A DNA stretch of 64,000 bases from Dichetophora obliterata (taxonomy: Eukaryota; Arthropoda; Insecta; Diptera; Sciomyzidae): contig OY986439.1 of NCBI GenBank assembly GCA_963920525.1, positions 210,830,906-210,894,905 of the forward strand. The letters run 5' to 3'. The translations under genes were made by a program, and so were the position numbers. The notes below the pieces were generated by a model, which saw only the letters and a program-made list of their open reading frames with translations, was not told where the DNA came from and searched no databases. Shown one piece after another: positions 25,701-35,587 of this stretch. The stretch's first letter is position 1. Every line of letters begins with the position of its first letter.

Positions 25701-26781
25701 TGAAATCATATGCTTTTTCAAAAAAATAAAATTTCCTTTCAACTAATGCTATTTTGTGAAAATCTATCCTTAGAAAAGTTGTAAAACATATGAAAATTGT
25801 GAAAATGTTTGCTAATATAAAAAAATGTTTATAGATTTGCGAAATATGTGATAAATTTTTTCGAAAAAACAATTTTCTTTACAATTATGGTATACAGTAT
25901 GTAGAAATTTCCACTAAAAATTTTTTGTTGTATGGGAAATTTTTCAGGTGTGAAGAGAAGCACTTTTAAGCCAAAATAAAAAATTTCCCTCAGTGAGAAA
26001 TTTTTGGGAAATTTGTTTAAAAGTGCTTTTTTGATGTAAATGAGCAATTAATTTTACTCTGAATAACTTATAGAGCATACTTTCAATAACTTAAGATTTA
26101 AATGAATGGATCAGGACAGAAAAGTTGTAAAACATATGAAAATTGTGAAAATGTTTGCTAATATAAAAAAAATGTTTATAGATTTGCGAAAAATGTGATA
26201 AATTTTTTTGAAAAAAACAGTTTTCTTAACAATAACGGTATACAGAATGTAGAAATTTCCACTAAAAATTTTTTGTTGCATGGGAAATTTTTTCAGATAT
26301 GAAGAGAAACACTTCTTAGCCAAAACAAAAAATTTCCCTCAGTGGGAAATTTTTGGGAAATTTTTTAAAAACAGCTTTTTCGATGTAAATTAGCAATTAA
26401 TTTGACTCCGAATCCCTTGTAGAGCATGTTTTCAGTAACTCAAGATTTAAATTAATGGATCAGGATGTAAATTTTTCATTTTATGTTAATAGAAAACCAC
26501 ATTCTTATGCATCATTTAGATGTTATCGTTCACTACTGCTGCTTTTCTCACCTCGCTATCAAGGACATCGTTATGGGAAATATTGTCATATTGCGACCAC
26601 CCACTAAGTATGTATCCTCAGCATCCTTGTTGTTGAGACCTTTGCGCGCCTTTGCCTCGCGTCGCATTTGCACCGCAAAATGGACACCAATGCACGCACA
26701 GCTGCCCAACATAAGGAAAAATACGATATAATCGGGCCAGCCGAAGCGTTGCAAGCTCTCGCGCACCTCGTCAACATTCAT
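15802..26781 (-). CDS. SLC5 sodium:solute symporter (SMCT/SMVT type), nine exons, 599 aa
   Basis: The nine coding exons are 26781-26552, 17821-17662, 17605-17540, 17473-17354, 17287-17133, 17065-16816, 16753-16373, 16298-16108 and 16048-15802. All junctions are GT/AG, the phases agree and the sum is 1800 nt. The family uses the Na+ gradient to carry monocarboxylates, vitamins or related anions across the plasma membrane. Visible signs are TM1 at about residues 15-36 (WPDYIVFFLMLGSCACIGVH), DTYLVGGRNMTIFPITMSL then ISGI in TM2, GGLKAVVWTDVVQ at about 193-205 (typical of the SMCT/SMVT/NIS branch), SAALSSLSTGLNS at about 360-372 (sodium-site helix), and NYT and NAT sequons in a late outside loop. 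The length is usual for the family. Intron 1 is 8.7 kb; the others are short. The substrate and fly orthologue are not decided. Confidence 0.95.
17951..18490. mobile_element. Hairpin MITE with GGTATTCAT ends
   Basis: The left end GGTATTCATTTAAGCACGCAA pairs with the right end, which reads inward GGTATTCATCTTAAGGCGCA. Further in, both arms have GTGCAA and TGACAG-type blocks. A second internal inverted repeat (CATTTTAATRTCGACTCTAA) lies at 18180-18205 and 18265-18295. There is no coding frame of note. It sits 130 bp from the intron 1 acceptor. Confidence 0.65.
18631..18771. mobile_element. Hairpin MITE, CAAGACACGAGAAGCAATA family, copy 1
   Basis: The arms around AACGACAAGTAAGACACGAG and the reverse of TTGCTTCTTGCGTCTTGCTA fold on each other around a loop of about 20 bp. 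The same hairpin recurs at 32803-32948, with nearly the same loop sequence in the opposite orientation. It is non-coding. Confidence 0.7.
19518..22386. mobile_element. Foldback-type element with GCAG-rich repeated ends
   Basis: The left end (from about 19521) has CAGAGTAAACGCCGAATCAG, GGCAGACAGGCACAGGCAGT and AACCTGCGAAGAAGCGA. The right end at 22215-22290 is the same about 70-bp string inverted, with a few changes. The left arm is expanded into a tandem array up to 20620 and the right arm is a single unit, with a further scrap at 22355-22385. The middle (20640-22085) has frames of 84 and 141 codons but no domain I recognise. A long repeated left arm against a short right arm is typical of Drosophila FB/Galileo-like elements. 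That assignment is inference. Confidence 0.6.
19520..20620. repeat. Tandem array, about 340-bp dimers of about 170-bp units, with (GCAG)n
   Basis: The phrase TTCACATAGTTTTCCTGCA recurs near 19621, 19812, 19989, 20137, 20318 and 20487. Alternating copies differ (GCATCAGTCTGC versus GCACCTGTTTGCC), so the true repeat is a dimer of about 330-365 bp. Each half holds an inverted pair, CTTCGGCGCTTACTCTG and CAGAGTAAACGCCGAAG. A (GCAG/GGCA)n tract varies in length and is longest at 19726-19765. Open frames rich in ACLP are a product of this tract. Confidence 0.9.
22394..23106. mobile_element. 713-bp TTAA-flanked element (piggyBac-like MITE)
   Basis: The element is bounded by TTAA on both sides (22390-22393 and 23107-23110). 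The ends are inverted: GGGCAGGTTCTCATGAGACG on the left, GGGCAGTTTCTCATCTAGAG on the right read inward. TTAA target sites are the mark of the piggyBac superfamily. It has no transposase. The inside is A/T-rich with one GTGACGTTTGACGG patch. Confidence 0.75.
23156..23331. mobile_element. 176-bp hAT-like MITE with 9-bp target duplication
   Basis: ATGCAGAGT occurs directly on both sides (23147-23155 and 23332-23340). The ends are inverted, CAAGAATGATAGAAACATGA versus TCAAAAATTATAGAAACAAGA, continuing through TTACGACATC. An 8-9 bp duplication and non-coding hairpin point to hAT, though the terminal bases are not canonical. It starts only 46 bp after the TTAA flank of the neighbour element. Confidence 0.75.
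23341..25180. other. A/T-rich intron DNA, nothing recognised
   Basis: I see no gene, paired repeat or RNA. There are poly-A runs near 24460, 24580 and 24880. Confidence 0.4.
25180..26470. repeat. Tandem array of about 350-420 bp units with GGGAAATTTTT blocks
   Basis: ATTGTCATGCAAGGCRTAGA recurs at about 25190 and 25612 (420 bp apart). GAAAAGTTGTAAAAYATATG recurs at about 25358, 25772 and 26118. GARTAACTTRTAGAGCATRY-type and ATGGATCAGGA blocks recur about 350 bp apart at 26052-26116 and 26402-26466. The unit contains TTTCCCTCAGTGRGAAATTT and GGGAAATTTTT, like the 11-12.6 kb array. It ends 80 bp from the donor of SLC5 exon 1. Confidence 0.8.
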
Positions 26782-27034
26782 AATCGTTCAATTCTACTTA
26801 ACAACACCACCGAATTCGTGCACTTAAAGTGCAGTCCAATCAATACTCAGCTAGAAAAAGTAGGTCCTTAAAGGACCAACTTCTGTATCTGCACCGACGC
26901 ACTGTTACCGCTATGCAATTTTTCTACTCGAGTCCTTGAGTGTGTTCTATATTTTTTGACTCACAATATTTTTTTAAAAAACAACGCGTCCGGCGCTCTT
27001 TGAGATCGTCGTCAATCGCTCGCAGTCTCAGAGT

Positions 27035-27040
27035 AACTGA
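27035..27040 (-). promoter_or_regulatory. Candidate initiator of the SLC5 gene
   Basis: On the minus strand TTCAGTTA matches the arthropod TCAGT initiator. GACGA-type downstream sequence starts near +27 to +32 (compare DPE, RGWYV), and no TATA box precedes it. Start here would give a 5' UTR of about 257 nt before the ATG at 26781. Another start site is possible. Confidence 0.35.
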
Positions 27041-27189
27041 ATTAGTTAAAGAAGATACAAATCTTCTTAAACTAAGCGTAATAACTGTTGTTTTCTATAT
27101 TTTCAGATTAGTAGACTTTTTTCCTTTTTTATTTTTCTTCTATGCAATTCTTGGCGTTTCTTTATTTTTTCGCATTTGCTCGAATTTAA

Positions 27190-27930
27190 GTGCAAGTAAT
27201 CAGCGTGCTAGTCGCTCTTTCAGCAACTCACAGCCTAAAGTGTGTCTGTAAATTGAGCGATCTAATTTACACGATCACTTCTGTGTATAAATATTGCTAC
27301 ATCGTCTGGCGTTATCTTGGCTGGACCGTATACATCGGGGATTCCGCCTTCAAGTTTTTAGCTAAATGTGTAGCTCAATTGTTTATTTATTGTCTCTATT
27401 ATGAGTATTTTCTATGTTCCTTGCGATGTTTATTTTTAACCATCTTTGTCTAGTATCTGCAAGTGTTTTGTTTGTAAGTATTGTCCATTGGCACATCTTC
27501 ATTGCCTGAGATTCTTGTGTAAATCAGAATGTGTGTACCTAAAGCTGATTATATTAGCTATGAGGTCGCTTATCACCCCCACGAGTTGAAAATTATGATC
27601 AATTGTCTTAAACATAAGATTACCCAAGCTCAATAATATAAAGAGTGAGTTTCCGATTTTTATTAGCAGCTATCTGATGATTTTGATGATCATAGCGAAT
27701 GTGTGATAAAATTAGATATATGTATGAAGCTCGTAGATGCTTTTGATTTTGACGACTTTAAAAGTGGTGAATTAAGTAGAAATTGCGCGAACTCTTACGA
27801 GATGATTGAGCAAATGAATTGTGAAACTGGATTATTTTTAATAGATTCGCGTATCTTTTTAAATTTTCTTTTAAGACGCCTTATTTTATTTTTACCAAGT
27901 CATTTATTATCCAGTTATTTTTCTACATGA
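27190..27930 (+). pseudogene. Exon-like open segments, possible decayed or unrecognised gene
   Basis: Three segments in the same forward frame look less random than the surroundings: 27190-27453 (ending near IGDSAFKFLAKC), 27529-27633 (MCVPKADYISYEVAYHPHEL ...) and 27670-27930 (LSDDFDDHSECVIKLDICMK ...). A neat 54-nt intron, GTAAGT...ATCAG, can be placed at 27474-27527, and another acceptor TTTGTCTAG ends at 27453. In-frame stops remain (near 27634, 27646 and 27661), and no start codon with a signal or domain is found. It may be a head-to-head neighbour of SLC5, decayed, or chance. Confidence 0.25.
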
Positions 27931-29310
27931 AATAATTATTACAAATTTAATGAAAAGTTTTGTGCAGTAATTTTAAGAGTTTTGCTAAACTCAAGTCTTA
28001 CTGGAAACTTTCGTGCGCATTCAAACAGAGTTTTAAATTTTTTTTTTAATTTTTGGATGTCTAATTTTTTTGTAAGAAATTTTTTAAAACAATTTATTTC
28101 GTGAAAAATTCACAGAGAGACCTTTATGACAGAACCAGTTTTAAAATTTTTAGGTAAAACTTTATGTCGGTAAATAAGCAAGTTAAAAATGCAAATATTG
28201 AAGTTATACAATATCTACAACTAAAACCACTTTTGAGTAATTTTTTAAGAAAAAAGTCAACATTTTGAACCTATTTTAAAAAAGAGATTAAAAACATATG
28301 TTTAAAAAGTCTTTAATTAATATTTTTATTAAATTTTTGAACATAAAAAAAACGAATTATATTGAAAAACAGTAAAGAGATTTGCATTTCTTTCTTTGAG
28401 TTTCCGATAATTTTTATTTTCTCATTCTGAGCCAACAATGTTGTGTAAAAAAGTCGTTGTATTTAGAATTTCTACGGTATTCTACGGTATGACAAAATTT
28501 GTATTAATTTTTATGCGATCATAAAAAATGATTTGTGTTAACGTTCAAGTACACATTTTTAAAGCTGAAAAAATATCTAAGGAGTGCTGGCATCTAAGCT
28601 ATACATCTTGAATATTTTGTTTTATCAAATTTACGTGACATGCGCTACGTTAGTGTTAATTTTTATTTACAGCTTTACAGTCAGTTGGTAGAATTTCGAC
28701 CGCAGGCGATACTAGTTAAATTGTTAAATATCAAAATTGGACAAATCCATTTTGGTTGGTTAAGAAATACACAAGTCTTAATTGTGAGGTTTGAAAAGCA
28801 GCCAATTCAAAATTTTTTAGTTTCTAGTGTGGCCAAGTCACAGTAATGGGCTTGAAAACCAGCTAAAACGCACAATTTTTTTACAATAACTCTGTTTTTA
28901 CTAGATAACTAGCTTTTCCAGGCGTGCTTTGCTACACTTAACTTTTACATCTATGCACATTTAAATCTATAGCTTATTTTGCGTGTCTGTATCGAAAGAA
29001 TTGGACACCGATGTTAAAGTTTTCCGAAAGTTTGAACTCGATCCGATGTATGGGTAGTGCCACGTTCTCTTTTTCAATCTTGCACATATTATTTATGGTG
29101 TGCTTACTTTCCAATAAAATCATCGTTTTACTCAATTTGAATGCTTTAACTTTCATAAGTGGCAAAACATCGTGTTTAAGGTGTTGAAGTTGTATGGAAA
29201 GTGCGACGCACAGTGTAACGAGTTCTATGAGATGAGGGACAAAAATAGAGGGAATCATCGCAGGTGCATAAAACTCAGCATATGTCATTATTTTATATAA
29301 ATAAAACTCC
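27931..29310. other. A/T-rich DNA, no gene recognised
   Basis: There is no supported feature. A 116-codon minus-strand frame at 28974-29324 has no signal peptide, known domain or splice structure and runs into the tandem repeat that follows. Confidence 0.4.
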
Positions 29311-29314
29311 AAAC

Positions 29315-29650
29315 AAATTTTCATTAAGATCAGACACGCCTCCTTCGCTCACCTCCCATACAAAATTAACTATAAAAGTGCAATATCTCGAGTTGTAGAA
29401 AGTGTAAAAACCAAATGAACTAATTTTTTACAAACTTCATTCACATATTTATAACAGAAAATTTTAATCAAGATCTGCCACGCCCTTTGCTCACCTCCCA
29501 TACAAAAATTAAAATAAAAGTGCAATAAAAGAGCTCGAGTTGCTAAAAGTATTAGAAAGGAAATTAATTGTTTTTTTATTAACTACATTCACATAATTAT
29601 ATTATAAAAATTTCATCAAGACATGCCATGCCCTTGCCCACCTCCCTTGA
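29315..29650. repeat. Tandem repeat, about 145 bp unit, with CTCACCTCCCATACAAAA
   Basis: WTCAAGATCWGCCACGCCC followed by TTTGCTCACCTCCCATACAA recurs near 29322, 29466 and 29613, with TAAAAGTGCAATA and CGAGTTG blocks between. The CACCTCCCATACAA phrase also occurs in the 134-bp array at the right edge of the window, so the two may share a source. Confidence 0.7.
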
Positions 29651-29699
29651 GTCAATTTAGCCCATTTTTGTTTTAAATGTGGAATTTCACCTTGTCATG

Positions 29700-30260
29700 T
29701 ATTTTTTGGTATACAATTGGCACTCATTTTCGTCAAAACAAGCTTTAGGAAAGTGGTCACAAAATCTTTATTTGAAAGTGGTCTGTGACCAAATTTTTAA
29801 AATGTTTTTAGAAAGGCATATTTTAAGACATACTTAAAAATAAAAAAAAACAAAAATATTTTTATTTTGTAATGTGCTTGAAACTTTATAAAAAAATTGT
29901 TATTTTTTCATACAAATTTGAGCATTTTCGTCAAAAAATGCCTCAGTAAACAGGTCAAAAATTACATAGTTTTTTTGAGAATGTGTTGAGAAAGAGTTCT
30001 TCTTAAGATATACTTTAGAATAAAAAAAACACTAAAATGTCCTTTTCTTTTGATTGCGTTTGAAACTTTATGCAAAATTTGTTAATTTTTCATATAAATT
30101 TGCGCATTTTCTTCAAAACATACTTTAGAAAAGTAGTCATAAAATCCTTATTGTAATACAGTCCGAGACCGTAAAGAAAAGTAGTCATAAAATCCTTATT
30201 GTAATACAGTCCGAATGTGTTAACAAAAGCATGTTTTAAGACACATTTAGAAAAAAAAAA
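29700..30260. repeat. Degenerate tandem repeat, about 175-205 bp unit, with a 52-bp local duplication
   Basis: GCATTTTCKTCAAAA recurs near 29723, 29928 and 30102. Each copy is followed by a GTGGTCA/GTAGTCATAAAATC block and by TTTTAAGACATACTT. Inside the last unit AAAGTAGTCATAAAATCC to CAGTCCGA is directly duplicated about 52 bp apart (about 30128 and 30180). Confidence 0.65.
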
Positions 30261-30779
30261 AATGTTTTTATTCTTGTGTCAGAGAGTTCTTTTATTCAAG
30301 AACTTGTAAAAATATATAGTTTTGCCAAAGTTTCGTGTATGAACTTTACTAAAATTTTTGAGATTTTGAAAAATATTTAGTAAAAAACTAGAAAAAATGA
30401 AATTTCGTAAAATTTTCAAGGCAGCATATAAAGACCATAAATATATAAAAATATTAGAACTGTTCTTATCTTATTTTTTTGAAAGTTACGAATTACAGTT
30501 TGGGGTTTCGTTCCTTTACTGAAGTAAAATGTGAAATTTTCAGACAAAAATGTTCATTTTCAAACGTGCTGGAAGTGACTTAAAAGTTGAAAATCTGATT
30601 TTTATGGGAAAAAGATTTTCTTTTTTCACAAAAATCGCATTTACTAGTCATGCAATATAAATTTGAAAAAAAAGAGTTCTGCAAAAAAATATATTAAACG
30701 TGAAAATAAGACAAAAACTATCAGAGTTGTAATTTTTTAATTATCGAAAAAATCGAATTTTTTCTTGTTATATAAAAAA

Positions 30780-31960
30780 ATCGCCTAAATCTAAATATCA
30801 CAGTGTTTCAATAAAGTGCAATGCAAATATTTTGTGAAACTATGGCTAATATTGAAACGAAAAATGGTGCGATTACGTTGAATAACCTGGTCGTTATGAA
30901 AGTTTTTCCTAGAAGTGTTTAGAAAATTTAGATTCTGAGTATTTTAACAAAAATATTTCCGAAAATGCAAATATTAAAAAACATCACGGGTCATTTTGAC
31001 GTAGTCAAAAAAAAAAAAAAAATAATAAAAAATCGATAAAACTATTCTTCGTATTCAAAATGACTTCAATAATTTTAAAAAAATATTTTAGATATTCCTT
31101 AAAAAAAATTTAATTCCAGGACTGCCAACATATCAGACCCAGAAAATATCCCAAAAATTAACAATTTTAATTTTCACGCAATATGTGAGTTATCTTTTTT
31201 CAAGCGCAACATATCCAAAATCGGATGAGAAACCAAGGATGGCTAAATCGGATCACACCGCCATATTAGAGTTAAAAAGTTTAAGAAAAAAAAAATCGTA
31301 ACAATTTGCTTTATTAAATTTTTAATTGATTCAATGTTGCAAAATAAATCTGCATTAAATATAAGTTAATTAAATATTTTATTTAATAAGGAAGTGTTTT
31401 TTAATCGAGATTTAGGAAAAATGTTGAAATTTGTTGATTTTTGGGGTTTTTTAATATTTTTTACCCTAAAACTAGGCTTTGATATGTTGGCAGCCCTAGA
31501 ATTAAATTTTTTTAAAGAATTTCTGGTAAAACTATTGAAGTAATTTTTAATGCGAAGAAAAATTTTATCGATTTTTAATATTTTTTTTTGTGTTCAAAAT
31601 GCCGAAAACAGGAACTTTAAGAATTTTTTTAAAAAAAAATCAAGTTTCAGCAGCTATAACTTTTTCATCCGAATTTTGGTTTTTGTAATTTTTTGCTCCA
31701 AACAGCTAACAACTATGATTTAGCCAGCCTTAAAGTTGATTTTTAAAAGTTTGCCTTTATGAATTTTTTGGAATTTTTATCGTAAAAATACCCAAAGCGA
31801 AATTTACAAAATGTTACACTTCTAGTAAAAAATTTCATAACGAACAAGTTATTCAACGTTATCACATATTTTTTTTTGTATTTGCATTAAATGTTGTTTC
31901 AGAAAACATTTCTACAGTATTTCATTGCAATTTTTTCCAAATTGAGTTTTTAAGATTTCT
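30780..31960. repeat. Large imperfect inverted repeat (foldback), about 1.2 kb
   Basis: The left arm GTTGAATAACCTGGTCGTTATG (near 30876) is mirrored by CATAACGAACAAGTTATTCAAC (near 31838). The inner arms GGACTGCCAACATATCAGA (31121) and ATATGTTGGCAGCCCT (31478) also mirror. The centre is about 31310. Related pieces occur at 22085-22220 (TTAAATAACTTAGTTGCTATG) and from 51140, so this is a dispersed A/T-rich family. Confidence 0.65.
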
Positions 31961-32335
31961 TTTTACTACAACAAAAATAAAGGACATTTTATAAAAACTG
32001 AAATATCACAACTCTAGCAATTTTTATCTAATTGTTGTATTTTACAGCTATTTTTAAGGGACAATTAAATAACAAACAAAGTGCATACCAGTTTTAGGCA
32101 CAATCTAAGGTTTTATGTGCAAACAATCAGTAATAAGTAAAAAGTAAAAAAATGTTCATATGTTTTTTCAATTTCAAATTAAAATCACTTTGATGGTCGG
32201 GTAAACAATTTCCGATTACTTATAATTTTATATATATATTGTTTTACATCAAAAGGAACGATTTTTCAGCCACCCATCTTAAGAAAAGAAATTTAGAAAA
32301 ATAAGGTCACCCTTAATGAAGATATGAAAAAATAC

Positions 32336-32518
32336 ATTATTGATAAGCAGCAAGTAAAAGTTAGAGAACTCAGGTATATAAAGCATCATTACTACCCACC
32401 TGCTTCCAGTAGTCCTTCTGGTAATTAACGTTAAGCCTCAAGAAAGGTGGGTAGTAAATTTTGTAATGCTGCTTTATGTACCTGAGTTCTCTAACTTTTA
32501 CTTGCTGCATATCAATAA
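32336..32518. repeat. Long hairpin made of an inverted duplication of a coding-like segment
   Basis: Arms of about 65 bp (32336-32400 and 32450-32518) are nearly perfect inverses around a loop of about 45 bp. Each arm read outward-in is open and gives the same peptide core, YIID-K/M-QQVKVRELRYIK-H/Q-HY. Several arm differences are silent (TAT/TAC). The minus-strand frame continues through the loop to 32558 (62 codons, starting MHRTVEYERMKNY). I do not recognise the protein. It may be two head-to-head pieces of a gene or element. Confidence 0.7.
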
Positions 32519-32802
32519 TATAATTTTTCATGCGTTCATATTCTACTGTTCTGTGCATACGTTTTTTGTGTTTTTTTGAAATCTGTCAAAACGAGAAATG
32601 ACCATTTTGCATGTAAGCATGGTATCCGCTACTCGGTTTTTTAAAGATTTTTCAACAGCACTATTTCGAACGGTTTAAGCTGCACTGCAGTAATCAGTAA
32701 ACTGTAAGATACTCTTCTTAGAAAATTCTATTGCATACTTTTAGGGTTGTGTGAAATCATCAACGATCGCATAACAGACAGTGATTATTAAATTTTCATA
32801 TT

Positions 32803-32948
32803 AACTGCTTTATTCTGTATAACGAAAATGCAATGTACAACGACGAGCAAGACACGAGAAGCAATAGAATTTTGTATAGAAAAAAGTATTGCTTCTCGTG
32901 TCTTGCTTGTCGTTGGTGTGCTGTTTTGTGATACAGAATAATGCAGTA
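32803..32948. mobile_element. Hairpin MITE, CAAGACACGAGAAGCAATA family, copy 2
   Basis: The ends TAACTGCTTTATTCTGTAT and, inverted, TTACTGCATTATTCTGTAT enclose arms CAACGACGAGCAAGACACGA and its mirror around a loop of about 25 bp. A second copy, less well preserved at the ends, lies in SLC5 intron 1 at 18631-18771. It is non-coding. Confidence 0.75.
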
Positions 32949-33377
32949 AGTAAGACAAGCAAAGCATGTATATTAATTAGATAAAGTATTACTTTATGGT
33001 TCGTTTCATGCCAACACTTAGAAATGTGCTTTGGCTTGCACGAGTATTGAAAGGTTCTGTGCGCATTATTTAGTGTGCAACAAGATGGAAGTTTATAGGA
33101 AATCATTGCGCATCGTTTGAATTTAAAAATAAAAAACAATTTTTACAGATTTATAATGTCATATATGCATGTAGAAATATGCAGAAATGTAGAAAGGTAC
33201 TTGAGAGGAAAAAAAATGCACACAAGCGAATCTACACATGTACACAGACATACATACACACTCATGGATATTTATAAGCAATACTTGAATAAATATTTTT
33301 ATAAATTTACACACATGAAAACTTGTTAAAAAAGACTAATAAATTCGTTAGTTTTTTACAAGGCTAATAATAAATTC

Positions 33378-34459
33378 GGCAAAGTATCAATAGTTACCCA
33401 GGGGGCATTTTAGCTAGCGATACGCAAAAGAATGCATGCTAGTAGTGCTCTTATTGGCGTCAATATACCTTCCATAATCGCTGCATTGATGAGTGCTTCT
33501 GTAAGGCCTACCTTTTGAAGGTTTGGAGTCTTTTCCTGTTATTTTATATAAAAAAATTTTTAAAAAAATTTTTAAAAAATTATATATGATAAGATCAATT
33601 AAAAAAAATTAAATCTTAAAGAAAAAAAAATATTTTTTTTTGTCCGAGTTGGGACGCGAACCCAGGTCTCCAAAATCTAACACATTGCATATCACATCAT
33701 ATGAAAACTTTTATATGGAAAAATTCTAAGTCTTTTCTATTATTTTTGTATGAATAAATTTACAAAAATATTCCAAAAAATTTTTTAAATGGACAGAAAA
33801 ATTTGTAAAAAAATGTAGATTTTTAAAAAAATACAAAAAAAAATTTTTTTTGGGCTGAGCTGGGTTGAGAACCCGCGCTCCCGAAAACTGACTTTCATTC
33901 TTAATGATGCAAAATAAGCTGAAGTTTATTAACAACTGAGGTGGACGAGTGGGTAAGATGCCAAACCAGCTGAGAGGACGCTGGTTCAAATCTGAAATTT
34001 GTCAAGAGTTTTTTTATTTCAAGTTGATATTTATATTACTTTTCTTTCTAATGTACATTCTAAAGAAGGGCTTCTAGCAGGCTTCTTTAGAGTCGCGAGA
34101 GCGGAAGGCCTAGAAAATTTTCTCGTTTCATATAAAAAAGCTTATGGGCTTGGAAACGAGCACGGAAGGGCTAAGAAATTCATATGATGGCCTGCTAGAA
34201 GCGCTTCAAAGACCTGCTTTTGCCCACTGGGTACCCAGTATTTCTATTATTTATATGTGTTTGTTGTAATTTTTTTGATTTCAAAACAAAATTTAAAGCT
34301 CAAAAATAATAAATTTTGATAAAAATTGTCACCTGCCTTTCAGATAGTCACAATTTCATTCAAAAATTTTGTTTTTTGAGCTTCAATTTTTTTTTATATA
34401 AAAAAAAATACAACAAACACATAGAAATATTAAAAATACTGGTCAATTGATACTTTGCC
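33378..34459. mobile_element. About 1.08-kb element with GGCAAAGTATCAAT inverted ends and tRNA-like pieces
   Basis: The left end GGCAAAGTATCAATAG mirrors the right end CAATTGATACTTTGCC. Just inside are ACCCAGGGGGCA (33397) and the mirrored GCCCACTGGGT (34218). A 34215-34310/34350-34445 inverted pair contains TATGTGTTTGTTGTA. Inside are three Pol III-like B boxes: near 33655 and 33860 (reverse) and 33940-33995 (forward, with A box GGACGAGTGGGTAAGATG and B box CTGGTTCAAATC). No transposase is seen. It is probably composite. Confidence 0.5.
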
Positions 34460-35500
34460 TAAACAGAACTGATGAAAAAGTTATACTAAACACTCAAATT
34501 CGAAAGGAAAACTAGTGATTATTCGAGGTTTAGTGTCATTTCTGTGCTCTCATTTTTTAAAAGATTTTTTTTAAAGGAAATTTTCCTACATTTTTCCCAA
34601 TGCTTTGCTAACTTTTTGATTTGGCTACATTTTCTAACGGTGCTTCACCAACAGTCGAGGCATATAATGAAGCAGCAGCAAGGCACGAAGTGGTAAAGCG
34701 AGAAGCATTAGTTCTCCACACATACACACACACACATACACTCAAACCTACTCACACATGCCTACATTAAGCAAAATGGCTCAAGTGAACATCGCGCCAA
34801 AATCAAAAATTTCAAATAGAAAATTTATGCTGGCAAATTTATTACTTCTGCCAGAGAGAATTTTTAAGATATTCTTTTTAGTTTTTGAGATGTCAGCGAG
34901 CGGGTGAGCGCGTTCTGCAAGTTTAGGTAAAAAATAGGTATGCATGAGTATGCATCTATGAGTACGTTTGGTGCTCGTATTTGTTTTAATGTGATTTTGA
35001 AATTCAGCGATGAATTATGACGGTTTTTCATTAGCGCTCGTGTATTATATATTTTTTGTTGTCGCCACTTTAGTAATAACTTTGTTTTTTAATAGAATTT
35101 TAATTCGAAATGTTTTGCGGTCGCTGCAAGTGAAGCCAACTTAACAGTTGAAAAAACACTGAAGTGGTTATTTCTGAGTGCAAGTAAAGCAATATATTAC
35201 TCACTGTATGAAAATGTTGGAATAGAAAAATGTAAGCGCCAAAAAATTATAGAGATTTTAATAAAAAAAAGCTATTAGAAGAAAAATTCAAATCAAAAAT
35301 GTTTGCTTCGCATACTAGCATATTTATCAATCATTAAAAAAACAGCCACTTGTTACCACTTTTATATGTGTCAATTTTGGCTAATGAGCCAGAACTATGC
35401 TTTTAACGATACATTTAAAAACTTTTAAACAAAAAAGCTTACCCGTTTAATTGTTCGGAACGTTTTTGAGATAAGTATCATTTTTAAATTATTTTTGTTG
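34460..35500. other. Non-coding DNA upstream of the 72-aa peptide gene
   Basis: A short (CA)n stretch lies near 34720-34745. No exon or paired repeat is supported. The last few hundred bases may include control sequence for the gene at 35588. Confidence 0.4.
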
Positions 35501-35515
35501 AGCACTTGAGCGTAG

Positions 35516-35523
35516 TATAAAAG
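35516..35523 (+). promoter_or_regulatory. TATA box of the 72-aa peptide gene
   Basis: TATAAAAG lies 72 bp before the start codon. A start of transcription near 35546 would leave a 5' UTR of about 40 nt. Confidence 0.7.
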
Positions 35524-35587
35524 CATTAAACCTAGTAAGCTATTGAAAGTTTTAACATAAACTATTTAGCAACAAAGTGCTAAGGAC

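Larger units (their letters stand above)
17822..26551 (-). other. First intron of the SLC5 gene, repeat-filled
   Basis: The donor is GAG|GTGAGA and the acceptor is ACTTTCAG|C. The intron joins codon 77 (AG|C, Ser). It contains the hairpin elements at 17.95 and 18.63 kb, the foldback element at 19.5-22.4 kb, the TTAA and hAT-like elements at 22.4-23.3 kb and the tandem array at 25.2-26.5 kb. I see no exon of another gene inside. The stretch 23.35-25.18 kb is plain A/T-rich DNA. Confidence 0.85.

Noticed and set aside
25228..26323. Several lysine- and phenylalanine-rich frames on both strands
   Set aside because: They repeat with the tandem array period and mirror each other between strands.
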